Assembly: GCA_022059125.1 (NCBI GenBank)
Contig: JAEUWY010000004.1
Coordinates: 3,224,001 to 3,288,000, forward strand
Direction: 5' to 3'
Source of the DNA: Corynespora cassiicola
Lineage: Eukaryota > Ascomycota > Dothideomycetes > Pleosporales > Corynesporascaceae
Length of the DNA: 64,000 nt
Shown here: piece after piece, positions 11,930-23,831 of the stretch
Numbering within the stretch: the stretch's first letter is position 1
How the letters are laid out: each line of letters starts with the position of its first letter
Program-made: the position numbers and the translations under genes
Notes under the pieces: model-generated
What the model was told of the DNA's origin: nothing
The model's database searches: none
Seen by the model: only the letters and a program-made list of their open reading frames with translations

Positions 11930-13595
11930 GTTGGCGATGTTGTGGTGTTGAGGAGGCTGGGGTGAGGTCCACGGGTGTGGTGGCAGCGAGGCAGGCACGT
12001 GAAGACGGACAATGTGGGGTGATGGTCTCGAGGCGGGCTTCGGACGCGAGGGAGACGCTGATGGGGACGGCACGGGCGAGGACGGGGGCAGAGCAGGTTA
12101 TGAGGGTCAGTTGGGGGGCAAGCGGCAGGATGCACGAGGCAGTGGAGCGGGGTGATATCAGGTTCTCTGGAGCGCAAGTGCAATGGCCGGCGGGCGTGGA
12201 GGGGTGTCGTTGTCGGGGTGAATGTGCGATGGAATATGACGTAGCAACGACTGGCTGCACGCCGCGGTTTGCGCGCCGCTTACTTCTATATACCTATCGA
12301 CTACACTACGAGCACACTACACGTCTAGCGTGCGCGCGGGAGCTGATTGTCAAGGACGCATCATGCGCCCCCCAGATTCCCATTGTTCGCAAGCTGCCTG
12401 CCAGGCAGCGGTGCGGCCGCCTCTTGACGAGAAGGCTTCGGAAGAGCAGCCGGGGCCCACTCGCCCATGCACCGCCCGGGAACACCGCAGATCGGGCGAC
12501 GGCAAATGCAAGGCACATGTCTTGTATTGATCCATGGTGAATGATGGGGTGCATCACGGCAGCGTCGGGGGCGACAGCCTCGCGCGGCGCCTGGCCTGGA
12601 CTGTCTCTCCATGGTGTGGCAAACTACCTACCTAGGGGTACCCATCCATCGCAGAGCAGGACCACCGCCAAACACTTCCAAACGCTGTCGCCGTCACCGG
12701 GCAGGGGGGCACGTCGACATGGCTGACGCAGGCAGTCTGGAGTTCGCCATCAGCACGGTCGGGGTCAGGCATCTGAAGACGGTTGGGACGACAATGGCAC
12801 AAAGGTTCAGACTTTGCCTTGGGGACTTCACGCTCGACCTAGGCACCGCGAGGGCGGCAGTGTAGACCTGGCTGAGCTCTCAGACTACCAGAAGTAGTCC
12901 AGAAACCGGACGTGGTCATCAGGGGGCAGGCAGAAAGTAAAGGCAGCTCTGGCACCTACCTAGGTACCTGGGCGCCGTGCCAGGCGTGCCCGGGAGGCGT
13001 GCCCGGCGCGTGACGAGGCGAAAAAATGTCCCTGCTTTCAGGTCATCACCGCATCATGGAAGCCGCAAAGGAGGGCCCTCGTGATGATGGTTTTAGAAGA
13101 GGGATGGCGTCTTCTGGGCCCTCATCGGAGTCGCCAGCCGCGTGGAGAAAGCGTCCAGCTGGCGATGATTTGAGTAGACGGCCGGGTTGTGAAGAAAGAA
13201 AAGAGAAGAAGAGGCGAGCAGCATCGCGAAAAAATACCTGCCCTAGCCGCGGCAGCCGCGCGCTTGCATCGCCCGAGCTAGGCAAGTGCCAACCTCTCTC
13301 AAACGTTTTCTCCGAACAAACCACCACTTGCATTCACAATCCCCCCGTCCCGCCACACCCCATATCCCGCCGCAGACATAACTCGAGATAATCCTCGCTT
13401 GCATAAATCCCTATAATATACCCTCACCCGCCCGCCGTGAACCGTCCCCGCCCCGCTCCCCGCCGCCTCTGCTCCTCCATCGGCCGTTGGCCCGCCAGCT
13501 AGTCCTCTGTTGCTTGTTCGCTCATTTGTCCCACCAAGCTTCCCGCAGAGCCGCCCGCCTTCGACCGCTGCCCTCACGCCCCCGAGTCACCCCCA
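11930..13595. other. shared upstream region of IPP-2 and eIF4E genes
   Basis: 1.67 kb between two divergent genes. Many overlapping frames are open on both strands because the region is GC-rich, but none shows a family motif or consistent splicing. The last 150 bases are C/T-rich, as expected for a fungal 5' leader. Confidence 0.5.
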
Positions 13596-14795
13596 ATGGA
13601 CAACAGGGAGAACCTATGGACCCGCCGCTCCAAGTACGTCTGGCCCAGCACCCCCGCACTTCTCCAGCCTCCACTACTGACCCTCTGCGCCCAGCACCAG
13701 CAAGCTCTCCCTGTCCATGTCCAACACCGACCATCATAGCGATAAGGCAGACCCTCCCCACCGCACATTCTCCGCGACGAAGCGCTTCGGCGGCGACACG
13801 TCGTCGCACGGTGGCCGCAATCCCTTCAACGCCATTTCACCATTGGCGGGCAGCGGCCTGGCATCACCAACCACGGCTGGCTCTTCGGCCTTTGGACTTG
13901 GCTCGGGAGCCTTTGCGTCGTTTGGCTCTGCGAGTAAGACTCCCAAGACGCCAGGCACCGCATTCGACTTCAAAACGGCAACCACCGGCCCCGTTGTCCC
14001 GACCACCCCGGGCGAGAAGAGGGAGAGGGCGACGAGTAAGATCGTAAACAGTGCCCGCAAAGAGTCGTTATCCATAGCCGCCTTGGACGAACCATCCTAC
14101 GTGTCGGGCCCGCCGGACCTGAGCGCACCCTGGCCGTTGAAATACACCTGGGTCATCTGGTACAGGCCGCCCACACCCAAGAACTCCGACTACGAGAAGT
14201 CGACAAAGCCGCTGTGTCGGATGAGGACAGCGCAAGACTTTTGGAAAGTCTTCACCCACTTGAACCGGCCCTCGACGCTGCCGACGGTGTCGGACTACCA
14301 TTTTTTCAAGGAGGGCATCCGGCCCGTGTGGGAGGACGATGAGAACAAGCGTGGAGGCAAGTGGATTATGCGCCTGAAAAAGGGCGTCGCGGATCGCTAC
14401 TGGGAGGAGCTGCTCATGGCTCTGATCGGAGACCAGTTCATGGAGGCCGCCGACGAAGTCTGCGGCTTCGTGCTCAGCGTCAGGAGTGGCGAGGATGTCT
14501 TCAGCATTTGGACCAAGAACGATGGCGGGCGGAACATCAAGATCCGGTAAGTGGACATGTGATACACATGGGCTGTGACAGGCAGCTGACTGGCAGCAGT
14601 GAAACCATCAAACGCGTCCTCAACCTGCCCGAAGGCACCACCATCACCTGGCGCAGCCACGACGAGAGCATAGCCCAGCGCACCGCCATCGACCAGGCCC
14701 GCCAAGAAAAGGGCGGCCATCACGGCCAGGAGAAGCGACGAGTCACGTCTACGGATGAGTCTCAGCGGGACGGAAAGTCCGCTGCTGGGTCGTGA
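13596..14795 (+). CDS. eIF4E-family cap-binding protein, 4EHP-like
   Basis: An mRNA cap-binding protein. Exons are 13596-13633, 13695-14546 and 14600-14795, giving 361 residues. The first 120 residues are a Ser/Gly/Thr-rich tail. The cap-binding fold follows: WPLKYTWVIWYRPP, FWKVFTHLNRP, DYHFFKEGIRPVWEDDENKRGGKW, then RYWEELLMALIGDQF and VRSGEDVFSIWTKN. The KEGIRPVWEDD...GGKW block and YW/LIGDQF resemble metazoan eIF4E2/4EHP and plant nCBP more than canonical eIF4E, so it may repress or fine-tune translation. Both introns end in tandem acceptors: CAGCACCAG at 13692-13700 and CAGCAG at 14594-14599. Each choice stays in frame and adds two residues or one residue. Confidence 0.9.
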
Positions 14796-15436
14796 GCTCC
14801 CCTCCACCCCGGATCTCGTATCCGGATCTTCCCTTTCGTTGTCATCTTTCTTGCATGCATGGTACGGCTTCTACGAGGGTTCCGGTTAGCGTGCGTCGTT
14901 TGGCTTTTTTGGCATTGAGTTTACGGCTGGGTTCTTCTTCATCCACGAAAGCCGCCTTTTGCGGCACGGCGACCACAGGCTCTACTACTTTCATCTTCTG
15001 GACCCATGTATTTTACATTGCGATGACGGGCTTGGAATAGCGTTGGTGCCACGGCGGTTGGCTAGGGGGAACTCTGCGAATCAAAAAAATATATGCCATG
15101 GAAAGTGGGCACTGCGAAGAGTAGAGCAGGAAAACGACCACACGAGCAAACCGATTCTTCCGCGCCCAGTGACAATGTATGTGCAATGTGTGTGCTTCTA
15201 TGCCCTTCACCCAGACGAGACGAGACCCTGCCCGCTGCCAGCCAAACCAGCCAAAGCGCGCTCCGACGTCAATGGCGCACGGGCCAGATTCTCTCTCTCA
15301 CCTCGACACCTCGAAAGGCGTCGACTTGATGGGCGCCCCGCCGCGGAAAGCATGAGTGTCCCACACTTTCTGCACATACTCCCGAACGACCGCGCGTGTT
15401 TTGCCACCCTGCCATCCGCCAACTCCTAGCAATGTC
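14796..15436. other. intergenic between eIF4E-like and Ulp2-like genes
   Basis: 641 bases holding the 3' flank of the upstream gene and the promoter of the downstream gene. No coding region is supported. Confidence 0.45.
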
Positions 15437-18400
15437 ATGGAGAGCTTCCATGAAGCGCTCCGCTTGCTAATGCCCGCAGGCACCTCTCCTCACAAGGACG
15501 TGTTCGTACGTATATGCCAGTCGTTTGCCAGACCACCACCCTCTTTGTTCTCTTGCCATACTTGCATGTCCTTGTAGCCGACTGCTGACCGCCTGTAGAC
15601 GCCGGGGGCTGCTGGCCATGCGGCCGCCGCTTCGTCAAACGGTCACGCTCGCCCGTCCTCCGCTCAATCCCAGCCCGCCATCGACCTCACGACCTCGCCC
15701 AAAGACCGCAAGCGCCCTGCCGCCAGTCCCTCCAGCCCAAGTTCCAACAAAAAGGCACGCCGGTCCTCGGACGAGAAGCGGCTCTGCGCCGACTTTCGGT
15801 ATGCTTCTGAGGCTCACCACAAGAAATCTGGACTGACCGCCGGCGAAGCACCCCCGCAGACGCTGTCCACGCGCCCGATCCTGCTCTATTTACCTTCGGT
15901 TCACCCGCGAACAAGATGAAGCCAAAGGTGCGCTCCGTTCTCAGTACATGTTATATGGACCATGGCACTAACTGACCCGATAGCCCGGGGGTGCGAACAG
16001 TTACAAGCCCGTCAACACCATCGATGAAGCGAATCGACACACTGGCCAGCGGAAAAATCTCACAACATATGGCGGTCACCGGGCTAGCAGAACCATAGCA
16101 GCAACAGGCTTCCTGGAAGGTTTCGACACGCTGGACGAGGAAATGCACCGGGCTACTGCGCACAAAAGCGCATTTTCTGCGTCGACACCGACAAAGAAAA
16201 GGAAGATACAACACTTGCCCTCAACCTCGCACGAGGTCATTTCTGTCGACGATGACGAAGATGAGCTAATGGGTCCTCCGACTTGGCAAACGACGCGGCA
16301 GCACTCGAAGCCAAATGCACGCTCTGCTAGATCGGTGACCTCTGCATCAAAGCAGAGCTTTGTTAGTGGAGGCACAATTGCGAGTCGTTCACAGACATCA
16401 CTCTCATCTAGCTCATTTAGGGCCGTTGATCAGCTGGTCAATCCCCATCGAAAGCGGAGCAGAAACCCGAACGGTCGTAAGCTTGGGTCGGTCCTAGTCC
16501 AGCCGTTAGGTCCTGTTGGGCCTGGTACCACTAAGGATTCTCCAGTACAGCTCGAAGACGAAGATACCAAGGGAATTCCCGCAAAAACCAGTAGTGCTTC
16601 CCTCGATCGCCCACTGTCGTCCTCGCGGACATCATCTCCAGACCAACTACAAGAGCAGGACCGCAGCTCATATTCGAAGTACTGGCCCGCCCGCGACACA
16701 AAGCGCCTCAACCATTCGACTTCTCCCCGTCGTAGGGGCATGGATCCGAGCCAACAGGGAGAAGAGAACCTCCGCGATATATTTCGGCGGTCAGGAGACG
16801 AAGAATCTACCCCAACCAAGCCTCGAAATAGTCCTTCAGTGGCTCTGTCTCCATCACTCGTGAAGAAATCTAAAAAGAAATCTTCGATACTCGCAGATGG
16901 ACTGCCCTTACGCTTTGCTCGGACCCACGGCTACGAACATCGAGGAGATGATATTTGGTTGAAGTCTGGCCCATCTGGAAATGCTCTTCGAGTCACAGTT
17001 CTCGACGAAGAGAAACTGTCTTTGACTAGAGCCTCGATGGATTTACAAAAGATTATCAGAGCGACTGTTGATGATATTTCACGTATTCGAGTTACGGGTC
17101 CGCGCCAGCATGACGGCAACATGTATGTGCTCGACCTGGAATTTGCCAATACGAACGATTTTGTTTTTTTTCGTGATTCAGTCTTGCGGGACACTACGAA
17201 TGGTCGCCTGACTTACAAAGACTCGTAAGTAGTCATTGATATGAGCTTTAACAATCGGACTAACACAGTAAAGGTCGGCCATGCGTAGAATGTTTGAGAA
17301 ACCACTCCTGCATAACGACAAAGTTGGTTCGACGCCGCTGGTAGACGACACCACATCGACAAAGAACCAACAGCAGTTGTCTCCCAGTAACGAAAGCAGT
17401 CGCCTAGCCGTGAAATCTACACGGATGGTAGATCGCATGCAAGCAGACTCGTCTGAGCGCCAGGTATCAGATAAGCAAAGGCATGAAAATGCTCGGAGTC
17501 AAATAAGCAGTACTTCAGTTCGGCCGACTCGCACCACTCGAACCAGTCGGCCAACCTACAATCTTGATTTCGAGTCAGAAGAGAAGCCGGAGAAGTTTTC
17601 CGTAGTTCATGGACTAGGCAAGCCATGGGAAAAGTGAGTCATCCGGTGTTCTCTCGTTGGCTCTGCTAATAGTACATGCAGACCTGTGCAATACGGATCT
17701 GGTCGTCGCCGTGCACTAGTTGAGCATTCCGATCTCGAGCGTCTCGATGATGACACCATGCTGAATGACAGTTTAATTGATTTCTACATGATGTGAGTCC
17801 GGGCTCATTGCTCCCAGATATCCGCTGACGGTGTTAGCTACCTGTTCAATCAGGCGAAACTTCCAGCAGACAAGGTGTACTTCTTTAACACACATTTTTT
17901 CACTGCCCTCACCCGGCCTGTTCCTGGGCAGAAGACACAGATCAACTACCCCGCAGTTTCACGTTGGACGTCAAAAGATGATATCTTCAAACACGACTAT
18001 ATAGTGGTGCCAATAAATGATGGGTAGGTATCTACGGAAAGTCTCAATGAACCATTGCTAAATCATCAACAGCAACCTACATTGGTATCTTGCAATTATA
18101 TGCAACGTGTCCAACATATCACGCAAACCAGTCGTTGATATTGACCGCGGGACGGCCGCAACCTCTGAGCCCCGTAAACTGGAACCGGCCGATGAGACAC
18201 CCAAGCACGACGAAGAGAAAAGCGTGCTTGAACTCCCGGATTCAGGTACAGAGGGCAGAACTACATCCTCCAAGAAGACGATTTCCACCGAACAAGACAA
18301 CTCCAAGCCGTCCGAGAATATCGAGTCTGGCACCAATGTTGCAGGTGCAGTCGCACGACATACCAATAAAATGAACCTACCGGACAACCATACAACGGAA

Positions 18401-19870
18401 CCATCGCCACCGGCAGAAGCTCGCATGGAAAAACTATCTATTGATGATGAGATACCCAAAGAAGAGTTGCATCCATCTCCGGTGAAGAAGAAAGTCAAAC
18501 GGAAATCTGGCTTGGTGCGCCGAGTTGATCCTCACGAGCCAGTGATTATAATTCTAGATTCGTTGGCATCTAGTTTGCACAGCAAAGCCGTCCGTGTTCT
18601 CAAAGACTACATACACGAAGAAGGTAAAGCTAAGCGCGGCATGGAGGCCAATATTACCCAGAATGGATTCTACGCAAAGGAAGCACAAATTCCCATGCAG
18701 ACCAATTTTAGCGATTGTGGCGTATATGTGCTCGGCTATGCGCAAAAGTTCTTCTCTGACCCCGACGGGTTCGTTCACCGCATACTCTCAGGTGAAATGG
18801 ACAGTGAGATTGACTGGCCTGATATGGAGCCGGGCCAGATGAGGAAACAGATGCGGGATATACTCATTGCCATGGGAGATGAGCAACGCAATGAGCGCAA
18901 AAGAGCACATGCGATGAAGAAGGAAAAAAACAAAATCTCATCCTCACATCCAAGCTCCTCACTACCTTCTGGGCATCCAACGAATACTGTGAACAATACA
19001 GTGGATGATACAAAACACAAGAACACTGTTCGAGAGGAAGCTCCAAAATCAGATTCGAAATCGGCAGCAACAATGGAACTGTCATCGATATTGGGATCGG
19101 ATCCGTCGAGTGGTCTAAATACATCCGCAAAAGAAAAGCCAGAGCAGCTTCCAACAGCTACAGAATCTCCACGACAAACCATTTGCAAGGCCAACCCTCA
19201 AGTTGTCATTATGGCACGCTCGCCAAAAAGGCCCTTGGATCAAGATACCAGGAGCGTGGAAACTCAACTACACGACAGCCATAAGCGGCAAAAAGCCAGT
19301 GTAGAACGGCATCCATCAACTGTGAATTCACCTACTGACAAGATGGCATTGCCGACATCTGGACAGAATCCGTCTATACAGTCACCTCCCAGTGGGTTAG
19401 TTCAGTCTTCTAGGTCGCGTGAAGGAAATTCCAACGACCCCATCTGCATTGATGATTCACAAGAGACTGTCGAACGCTCTTCAAACAAAGAAAAACCCTA
19501 CTCTACGTCCACTGTGGGAAGTTCGTCCCCTTCGTTCCCCAGGAAGCACAAGCCCTCTGGCTCCACTGGGCGCCATATTCCACAAGGAACAGATGCTACC
19601 GAAGCCTCGGCCAGCAACAAAGGTCAGTTCCCCGGGACTGATCTTTTCGAACAACTCTTGGAGTCAAGCAGTGTAAAGGAAAAGCCAAGTCTTAGCCGGT
19701 CAATCCAGGAAGGGGGAGACGGCGGTTTAGCGGGAGTGGCTTTGTCGGGGCCAGAAGCAAGTACAACTGTAGAGGATGATTCGGTGGTCCCCGAGAGCCC
19801 GGAACACTTGTGCTCTTCGCCAACTTCAGATAGAGACAGCTGGCAGCATGGGAGCACTCTACCTCTCTAG
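15437..19870 (+). CDS. ULP2: Ulp2-type SUMO protease (peptidase C48)
   Basis: A nuclear cysteine protease that removes SUMO chains from proteins. Eight exons (15437-15505, 15599-15798, 15849-15927, 15984-17224, 17274-17633, 17682-17792, 17838-18023, 18073-19870) close in frame to 1347 residues. The N-terminal half is low-complexity and Ser/Arg-rich. The catalytic domain starts near residue 650 (LNDSLIDFYM, FFNTHFFTAL). The catalytic His is in GNLHWYLAIICNV, the Asp in IIILDSL, and the Gln and Cys are in MQTNFSDCGVY. About 140 acidic, Ser-rich residues are inserted between the His and Asp blocks, as in Ulp2/SENP6-7 rather than Ulp1. The long C-terminal tail contains IDDSQE-like acidic stretches that could act as SUMO-interacting motifs. 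The acceptors of introns 2 and 4 are weak (CGAAG, TAAAG) but are the ones that keep frame. Confidence 0.88.
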
Positions 19871-20237
19871 GATGATGATGGCTACCATATACGTCATTTA
19901 GGTCGGCAGGACAGCACACGTGTATGGATTGTTGTCAAATCCGTATGCTGGTTGGTCATGCCATGGCCGTGGCGTCAGTCTAGCATAGTATGGATTGGGG
20001 GAAGCATGCATCCCCAGATTTCCGGCACTGCTACTGTAATCGAAAGATAGAGCCTTAATTAGTTTGAATCAATCATGAGGATTGTCTCCCAGGTTTACCA
20101 CCCAGCTAGAAGTTGTTGATCTCGAAACTTCTGTCTTTGATCTATTAGTGGTCTCATGGAGGTAATGCAAGATATCAAACGTGACCGCCATGCGGGCTCT
20201 CGTGGGCTTTGAAGAGATGCAAAATGAAACCTTGATC
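19871..20237. other. convergent 3' flanks
   Basis: 367 bases between the convergent Ulp2-like and GGCT-like genes, with no coding signal. Confidence 0.45.
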
Positions 20238-20977
20238 CTAGACAGCACCTTCCAATACCTTCTCCTTTGCCTCGCCATTAGTCTCCAGCTGCTTGCCGAT
20301 ACTGCCGTTGGCTCCCCTGCCACCAGTTGGATCCTGCAGCCCAGCAACAGCATCATCGACTTCTGCACCCTGTCAGCCAAATGTGGACACGGAAGCAGCG
20401 CAAATTCACCGTTGATGGACGGCCTACCCTGGAACCCTTCATCCGCATCGGCGGCCTCGCGGCCCACCCATCTGCTCATTTTATCCCGAACAAAGTCCCC
20501 AAAGTCCCACTCCTCCTCCTCGAGCCGGTGGCTCCCAGCAATCCACACGTAGACCTCAGCCTCGACCTCCTCGCCCTCCACATTGGCCGTCTCAGGCTGG
20601 GATACATCGCCCATACCGCTCTCGCCATTCTCCTTGGCGCTGCCCTGCTCCAGAACGCGCACCTTGACCTTCCGGCGCTCGTACTCGCTCCCTTCGAATA
20701 TGTCGAGTCGCCAGATGTCGCCATCTGTCAGGCCGCGTACGAGGGTTCCGCGAACTGACGAGGTAGCTGTTGGGTCTGGGGAATGCGACGAAGGGAGGAT
20801 GGCGGGGTAGTCGGCGTATCGGACCTTGTGGCGCTGGAAATTATGGAGGATGGCTGGACGGATGGTCAGGAGGGATGCGTGGGCTGGGGTCGGTGGGTCT
20901 TTGGAGCCCCAGATTACTCGGTGGAGCACCTGGGGCGCCATCAGGGTGCCGTAGAAGAAGGCTGTATGCGAGGCCAT
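20238..20977 (-). CDS. gamma-glutamylcyclotransferase / AIG2-like protein
   Basis: A small cytosolic protein with the GGCT (AIG2-like) fold, which in characterised members cyclises gamma-glutamyl groups to 5-oxoproline. Exons are 20428-20977 and 20362-20238, giving 224 residues. The substrate loop FFYGTLM is at residues 8-14, the probable catalytic Glu is in DIFEGSEYERR, and VYVWIAG and WDFGDFVRDK follow. The intron is GTAGGC...GTGCAG. Using GCAG|AAGTC restores EVDDAV and the family-like end GGRGANGSIGKQLE; without splicing the frame runs on into unrelated sequence. Exact substrate unknown. Its start faces the PQ-loop gene, 615 bases away. Confidence 0.85.
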
Positions 20978-21592
20978 TGCGGAGGACTTGGGGGACCTGG
21001 GACGGCGTGGTCAGGGCCAGAGGCAAGACAAAGACAGCGGCTGGAGCAGACGGGAAAGAGCGTGTATTTATGGATTTACAGTGTGCAGGGAGGGGATGCG
21101 CCGGTCTACTGCGCAATGATGCAGGCAACAACGAGTTGGAAAAACACTGGAGACATGATGCAAGTGGAACGTGAACGTGGGATGGAGGGCGATAAGCTCT
21201 TATCGGGTCAGCCCTACGGCGGCCGCTACTGCAGCGCAGGCGCCATTGCCAGCGTCTTAGCCCGACCAGCCCAGGATCGGCGCGGCGCGCTTCGGATCTG
21301 TCCAGTCTCCTTAAAATTATCCAGCGTCTTCCGGGCCAGTTCTCTCTTCTCTTTTCCCACCTTCCTGCTCAACTCACCTCTCCGCCGCAGACGCTCAGAC
21401 AAGCTTTCGATTTCCCCCAAGCGTCTCGACCGCGACTGGCCTGTCCCGAGCACGAAGGGCCCAGGAAAAGCTTGAGTCGACTGCTGCCCGTTTGGAGCTT
21501 CGCGTTACGTACATTCGGGACCCACACGCGACCACGCCCTCGCAGCCCGCAGAAAGGACACTCCGGAAGTCCGGGCCAGTGTCACCGAAGGC
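20978..21592. other. divergent promoter of the GGCT-like and PQ-loop genes
   Basis: 615 bases of shared upstream sequence. Open frames on the plus strand are GC-driven and have no motif. Confidence 0.45.
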
Positions 21593-22566
21593 ATGGGCTT
21601 CCTGAATGCTATAGTGACGCACATTGCGCCTGTGTTGTGCGTCTCTCCTCTCGCTCCGTCCCGTCCCGACACGTCCAAGCTGACAGCCACGCGACAGCAT
21701 CGCTACGAGCCCCATTACCAGCTATGGCGACCAGATCTACTCCATGCACCGCAACAAGTCGTCGGCCGGCTTCTCGCTTGATATTCCGCTGATCATGCTT
21801 GTTGCCAGCATCCTCAAGTATGCTCCCTGCCTCGTATCCAATGTCCCGCCCGGGAGATGCTCATATGCTTTGTAGGGTATACTACTGGTTCGGCGCCCAC
21901 TTCAGCACCTCGCTCCTTGTCCAAGCCCTTCTCATGATCATCGTGCACCTGCTGTGCCTCCACGTAGCCCTGTCGAACCGCCCCGCGCCGTCGCATCTAC
22001 CCTTCCAGCCCGCAGCTGCCAAGCGCCCCTATGACTTCTGGCAATGGCGGTCCCCGCGCCCATACTGGACCTTCCTGTCCTACTTCACCCTTGCGCTGCT
22101 TGTTCTGCACTTCCTGCTCTCCCCGACCCAGGTCTTCATCCCGTACACTGATCTACTCGGATACATTGCCCTGGCCATCGAGGCCACGCTTCCTCTCCCA
22201 CAACTCATCTCCAACTACCAGCGCCGGGGTTGCAAGGGATTCCGCGCCAGCGTGTGTGTGAATTGGATCATTGGTGACACGTTCAAGATGTGGTTCTTCT
22301 TTGCGTCGCCGACGGGCGAGGTGCCCATTGCGTTTAAGATATGCGGCTGCTTCCAGGCCTTGTGCGACCTGGGTCTCGGACTGCAGTTTTGGGTTTGGGG
22401 CGATGGCCCTGAGGGTGTCAGTGGCTACGGAAACGAAAAGGCTATCATGAGCCCCCCGCCCGTGGAGAATGGCTTCATGGGCGAGAAGATGGGTAACTTC
22501 GGGGAGCGGGAGACGGGCATTGAGCTGGACGAGCACAGGGCCTGGGAAAGGCCCAGGGTGGCATAG
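21593..22566 (+). CDS. ANY1: PQ-loop membrane protein, Any1/Cfs1-like
   Basis: A seven-helix PQ-loop repeat protein. Yeast Any1 (YMR010W) acts in endosomal and Golgi membranes and antagonises phospholipid flippases. Exons are 21593-21636, 21698-21817 and 21876-22566, giving 284 residues. The first PQ-loop-like block reads SPITSYGDQIYSMHRNKSS followed by AGFSLDIPLIMLVAS, and the second is LPLPQLISNYQRRG with GFRASVCVNWIIGD. Hydrophobic helices sit between them. The C-terminal 55 residues are hydrophilic and end without a known signal. The short first exon and the two introns are needed: the later ATG alone loses the first repeat. Naming rests on overall resemblance to the fungal family, so the role is inferred. 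Confidence 0.82.
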
Positions 22567-23077
22567 AGGAACAACGATAGCAGGTGACATTTCAAGACGT
22601 GCCGATAATGGAGGACTGGATGAGATACACGTACACGCAGTCATGCTTGGGTTTCTAGAGGTATGTAAATGTTTGCGTGGAAGACTAATGGCCGACTCAG
22701 CTATGTGACGATTGTGGATGAGGACCAACGTACCAAGTGATAATCAAAGACACATACAACATACTTTTACTTTCTTTTGGGGACTTGAATTGCACTGGAA
22801 CCTTTTCACTTCTAGACTCGGCTTTGATCGGGATGCTCTCCGGCTAGACATTCACTCGCTCGCTTTTGCGTCTAACCAAGGGGCTGACTGAGCTTCCCAA
22901 AAACCTTCATTGACGATCGAACCTTGGAAGTCAAATGGTCCTTCTAGTCTGACTCTTGAGTCACTTCGACCGCCAACCCCACACCAAGGCCTCCATAAGC
23001 ACCACGGGATTCAATCAAAATGGCGAACCCACCATCTAATCACTCGATCCCCAGGCAAAGACGTAAAATAGCATTCG
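22567..23077. other. intergenic between PQ-loop gene and small gene
   Basis: 511 bases with no supportable gene. An extra upstream exon of the small gene that follows cannot be excluded. Confidence 0.4.
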
Positions 23078-23429
23078 ATGTACGACAAGAAGAACCAGCT
23101 CGATCAGCCCTTTGCCCACGCCATCCAGATCTCCGAGGGCGGCGCCGGTTCGAGAATGGGGCATGCCCTCCAGGACCTTCGTGAGGTGAGTATTCATTGC
23201 AAATACGAATGCAAATCGTCATTCCCCTACTCGCTGAGATGGGGGGCAGGCTAGCCACCGGAATGAAGAGTTGGCGGCCGTGCTCCGCGCTGTTGTCTAT
23301 CAAAGGGCTTTGTCAGCTGAGTTTGAGTTGTTTTGGAAGTATTTAAAGAGGGACAAGATGCGTGCGCGGCATGGGGATCGGGTTATGTGTTTGACGGCGA
23401 GGGGTAGAAATGGAGTTGAGTTGATTTGA
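23078..23429 (+). CDS. small two-exon protein, unrecognised
   Basis: A short gene that a simple ORF scan would miss. Exon 1 (23078-23185, 36 codons) opens with MYDKKNQLDQPFAHA. A 64-bp intron with a GTGAGT donor, a CGCTGAG branch-like sequence and a GGGCAG acceptor leads in phase 0 to exon 2 (23250-23429), which ends with TGA. The product is 95 residues. The second half is amphipathic and rich in Arg, Glu and Leu (LREASHRNEELAAVLR, EFELFWKYLKRDKMR), which suggests helices or a short coiled coil. There is no signal peptide or membrane segment. I do not recognise a family. The clean join and the balanced composition favour a real gene, but the start could lie further upstream. Confidence 0.5.
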
Positions 23430-23831
23430 GGGACGGACGTATGTGTAACGTGCCTGTTTTTGCTGTCCTGGGGGAAGAGGGCGAATAATGATGAAGAGCA
23501 GATACTTCTGACTTGTTAAGCTTCTGCGTTGAGTTACATTATGCCTTTCGTTAACGGGGAAGCATACGGTGCGCTGGCTCGGGGAGCACTTTTGGTACAA
23601 GACTGAGAAGATTGAGCCGCAAGCGGCAAGACATCATGTCCCTCGTTCACCACTTTGTACGTCTCTCAAGATAGCATGCGGAAGCTGGCATGAACTAAAT
23701 GCTAGACAGGAAGATGGTAATGTTTCAATCTTGTTATCTAAATGTGCTTCTAACTCATCTATGAAACTCTGGATATTGCGCCGACCTACCTTTGCATACC
23801 CCTAGAATGAACAAACCCAATAAAGACATCC
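23430..23831. other. intergenic
   Basis: 402 bases between the small gene and the decayed LRR locus. Nothing is supported here. Confidence 0.4.

Noticed and set aside
12306..13391. Several 60-120-codon frames between IPP-2 and eIF4E-like genes
   Set aside because: They overlap on both strands, are Arg/Pro/Gly-rich and have no recognisable domain.
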